DNA from: Comamonadaceae bacterium
Lineage (GTDB): Bacteria; Pseudomonadota; Gammaproteobacteria; Burkholderiales; Burkholderiaceae
Length of the DNA: 10,732 nt
Assembly (NCBI GenBank): GCA_947455875.1
Contig: CANGSD010000016.1
Location: 1 to 10,732 of the forward strand
Direction: 5' to 3'
Of the stretch, positions 8,665-10,732 are shown piece by piece. The position numbers were made by a program, and so were the translations under genes. The notes beneath the pieces were generated by a model, which was not told the origin of the DNA, did no database searches, and saw only the letters and a list, made by a program, of their open reading frames with translations. The first letter of the stretch is position 1; each line of letters opens with the position of its first letter.

Positions 8665-9882
8665 TCACTGCGCCGGCCGCGCCACGCGCTGCGCCATCCA
8701 CAGCGCCAGCGTCGCGGCCAGGCTGATCACGACCAGCCCCCACAGGCCACTGGTGTAGCCGCCCTCGGGTGACCACAGCAGCCCCATCAGCCACGGCGCC
8801 GACGCGCGCGCCAGCGCCGTCGGCACACCCAGCGCGCCATTGAGCGCGCCCACATGCTGGCGACTCACGTATTGCGCCACCGCCGTGCCCTTGACGATGG
8901 TGACCATGCCGTTGCCCAGACCAAACAGCAGCACGAAGCACAGGGCCAGCGCGATGCTGCCCTGCGAGGCGAGCAGCACCGCGAGCCCCAGCGGAATCAA
9001 CAGCGGGATCAGGCGGTTGGCCCGATGCGGGTCGCCCTGTTGCTCCATGACGAACAGCCCCAAGCGTCCGACCACCTGGATCACGCCGATGCTCGCCGGC
9101 ACCACCACCACCCAGGCCGGCGGCAAGCCCGCCTCGCGCAGCAGGCTCACCATGTGCGCGGGCAAAGCCGCCACCACGCCCATCATGGCCACCACAAAAA
9201 ATCCCACCAGCAAGAAGGGCGCGCTTCGCATCAGCCGCACATGCCCGTCGTCGTCTGCGTGGCCGGGGCGCTGCGACGATGACGTGTGGGCCGCAGGCGG
9301 TGGCGCATCACGCAGCATGCGCAGGTGAATTGGCGCGCACACCGCCAGCGGCAACACGGCCAGCGCACCGAGGGCCGCGCGCCAGCCCCAGGTGTCGATC
9401 AGCCACGCGGTGAGCGGGATGAACACGGTGCTGGCCAGCCCGCCCAGAAAGGTCAGGGTGATGATGGCCCGACGAAAGTCCTGCGGATAGCGGCGCGTGA
9501 CCACCGCGAACACCGGGTTGTAGGCGCTGGCCGCCATGCCCGCGCCTAGGAGCATCCACACTGCGTAGAACGAGATCACGCCGCTCACCTGCGTGTGCAG
9601 CGCCAAGCCGGCGGTGATCAGCAAGGAGCCGGCCGTCACCACCCGGCGCTCGTGGCCCTGGTCGATCCAGCGGCCCACCGGATAGGCCAGCAGGCCGTCC
9701 ATCGCCAGCATCAGGCTGAAAGCCAGCGAGCTTTGCGCGCGGCTCAGACCGAGCTCGCGCTCGATCGGCTCCATCAACAAGGCGAACGTGTAGAACACGC
9801 TGCCCCAGGTGACCAACTGCGCCAGCGAGAGCCAGCCCACGACGCGCCGGTCGTAGCGATCCACGGGCAGGGGCGGGCTCAT
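8665..9882 (-). CDS. MFS permease, twelve predicted membrane segments
   Basis: 405 residues with hydrophobic segments at about 14-37, 52-70, 80-97, 101-121, 139-160, 167-187, 220-240, 257-278, 291-306, 308-330, 344-369 and 378-397, and a charged, His-rich central loop at 190-218. A degenerate MFS motif A lies between segments 2 and 3 (GRWIDQGHERR, 70-80). The proportions suit the monocarboxylate/oxalate-formate group of inner-membrane carriers, but I cannot name the cargo. ATG 9882 (MSPPLPVD) is preferred. A GTG at 9903 would add seven residues and come within 5 bp of the comM stop. Neither start has a clear Shine-Dalgarno. It lies 26 bp downstream of comM on the same strand and may share its transcript. 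It is convergent with the enolase operon, so a role in that pathway is possible but not shown. Confidence 0.88.
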   Translation of the reverse strand: MSPPLPVDRYDRRVVGWLSLAQLVTWGSVFYTFALLMEPIERELGLSRAQSSLAFSLMLAMDGLLAYPVGRWIDQGHERRVVTAGSLLITAGLALHTQVSGVISFYAVWMLLGAGMAASAYNPVFAVVTRRYPQDFRRAIITLTFLGGLASTVFIPLTAWLIDTWGWRAALGALAVLPLAVCAPIHLRMLRDAPPPAAHTSSSQRPGHADDDGHVRLMRSAPFLLVGFFVVAMMGVVAALPAHMVSLLREAGLPPAWVVVVPASIGVIQVVGRLGLFVMEQQGDPHRANRLIPLLIPLGLAVLLASQGSIALALCFVLLFGLGNGMVTIVKGTAVAQYVSRQHVGALNGALGVPTALARASAPWLMGLLWSPEGGYTSGLWGLVVISLAATLALWMAQRVARPAQ

Positions 9883-9908
9883 TGCATAAATTGTCACACG
9901 CACCGCGG

Positions 9909-10732
9909 TCAGTGGCCTGCGCCCGAGAGGCTGCGTCGGTATTGAATGGCCTCGGCCAGATGGACTTCGCTTACCGCGTCGGCCGACGCGAGATCGGCGA
10001 TGGTGCGCGCCACCCGCAGGACGCGGTGCGTGGCGCGCGCGCTCCAGCCCAGACGCTGCGCCGCGTTGCGCAGGAACTGCGTGGCTGAGGGCGAGAGGGC
10101 GGTATGCGTGTCCAGCGCGGCACCGGCCAGGCTCTGGTTGGCATCGCCCTGTCGATCGAGCGCACGTTGCCGTGCCTGTGCGCAGCGCGCGCGCACGGCT
10201 TCACTGCCTTCGCCCGGGGGTGCGCCGAGCAAATCCTGCGGCGGCAGGGCCGCCACTTCTACCAGCAGGTCGATGCGATCGAGCAGCGGCCCGCTCACGC
10301 GGCCCTGATAGCGCGCCACCTGGTCGGGCGTGCAGCGACAGGCCCGCTGCGACGAGCCGAGCCAGCCACAGGGGCAGGGGTTCATCGCCGCCACCAACTG
10401 AAAGCGCGCGGGAAATTGCGCCGACTGCGCGGCGCGCACGATACGCACCTGTCCGGTCTCCAGCGGCTCGCGCAGGGCCTCGAGCGCCGCACGCGGAAAC
10501 TCGGGCAGTTCGTCCAGAAACAACACACCGCCATGCGCCAGCGAGATCTCGCCAGGCCGCGGCGGCGAGCTGCCCCCGACCAGGGCCACGGCGCTGGCCG
10601 TGTGGTGCGGGCTGCGCGTGGGGCGGCAACCCCAGTCGCCCGGCTCGAAGCGGCCCGCCAGACTGGCGATGGCGGCGCTCTCCAGCGCTTCTTGCAGGCC
10701 CATGGGCGGCCGCAGGCCGGCCAGGCGCTGCG
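9909..10732 (-). CDS. comM: ComM/YifB Mg-chelatase-like AAA+ ATPase, C-terminal part (cut by window edge)
   Basis: 273 codons of the C-terminal half are visible; the gene continues past 10732. In order they show RLAGLRPPMGLQEALE, CRPTRSPHHTASAVALVGG, Walker B LFLDE (about 10509-10523), the ALREPLETGQVRIVRA segment, and MNPCPCG...CRC (four cysteines, about 10332-10376, a possible metal site conserved in the family as I recall). These are followed by the arginine-finger region GPLLDRIDL and a Mg_chelatase_C domain ending YRRSLSGAGH. Walker A is outside the window. ComM is a hexameric helicase that promotes branch migration during integration of incoming single-stranded DNA in natural transformation. 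Homologs also occur widely outside known competent species, so presence does not prove competence. The internal ATG at 10703 is not the start, because homology continues upstream of it. Confidence 0.93.
   Translation of the reverse strand, partial: QRLAGLRPPMGLQEALESAAIASLAGRFEPGDWGCRPTRSPHHTASAVALVGGSSPPRPGEISLAHGGVLFLDELPEFPRAALEALREPLETGQVRIVRAAQSAQFPARFQLVAAMNPCPCGWLGSSQRACRCTPDQVARYQGRVSGPLLDRIDLLVEVAALPPQDLLGAPPGEGSEAVRARCAQARQRALDRQGDANQSLAGAALDTHTALSPSATQFLRNAAQRLGWSARATHRVLRVARTIADLASADAVSEVHLAEAIQYRRSLSGAGH

Noticed and set aside
9883..9903. GTG 9903 as the MFS start
   Set aside because: It adds a short hydrophilic extension without a ribosome site and nearly touches the comM stop; ATG 9882 gives the more usual start for this protein type.

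Overview
This is a GC-rich (roughly two thirds G+C) chromosomal window that looks like a betaproteobacterium of the order Burkholderiales. Three things suggest this: a secreted solute-binding protein of the Bug/TctC family without membrane partners, a cobalamin-dependent methionine synthase lacking its homocysteine module, and a probable S-adenosylhomocysteine (SAH) riboswitch. The family within the order cannot be fixed from the sequence. No tRNA, rRNA, IS element or CRISPR was found.

Left part (26-1345, minus): a zinc/NAD alcohol dehydrogenase of the histidinol dehydrogenase superfamily. It is closer to the catabolic HpsN type (sulfopropanediol dehydrogenase) than to biosynthetic HisD. A dense 230-bp divergent control region follows (1346-1582). 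It holds two spaced operator-like palindromes, a triple inverted half-site array, a plausible -10 element and an SAH-riboswitch-like leader. The leader's second pseudoknot strand can alternatively pair with the Shine-Dalgarno sequence of the next gene.

Centre (1583-5310, plus): metH, encoding the folate, cap, cobalamin and activation domains only, followed with overlap or near-overlap by a D-2-hydroxyacid dehydrogenase whose usual catalytic Glu is Gln. After an 89-bp gap comes a tight three-gene plus-strand operon (5400-8653). It encodes an enolase-superfamily (mandelate racemase type) enzyme, a Bug/TctC periplasmic binding protein and a second, divergent enolase-superfamily enzyme. This set suggests uptake and dehydration or epimerisation of a hydroxy acid or sugar acid; the substrate is unknown.

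Right part (minus): an MFS permease (8665-9882), convergent with the operon and separated from it by 11 bp. Upstream of it on the same strand is the C-terminal part of comM, the Mg-chelatase-like AAA+ ATPase of natural transformation, which runs off the window edge.

The most rewarding element is the riboswitch-like leader with a legible ON mechanism. The most unusual proteins are the three enzymes with substituted catalytic positions. I see no defence system, phage or wholly unknown multi-gene system here.
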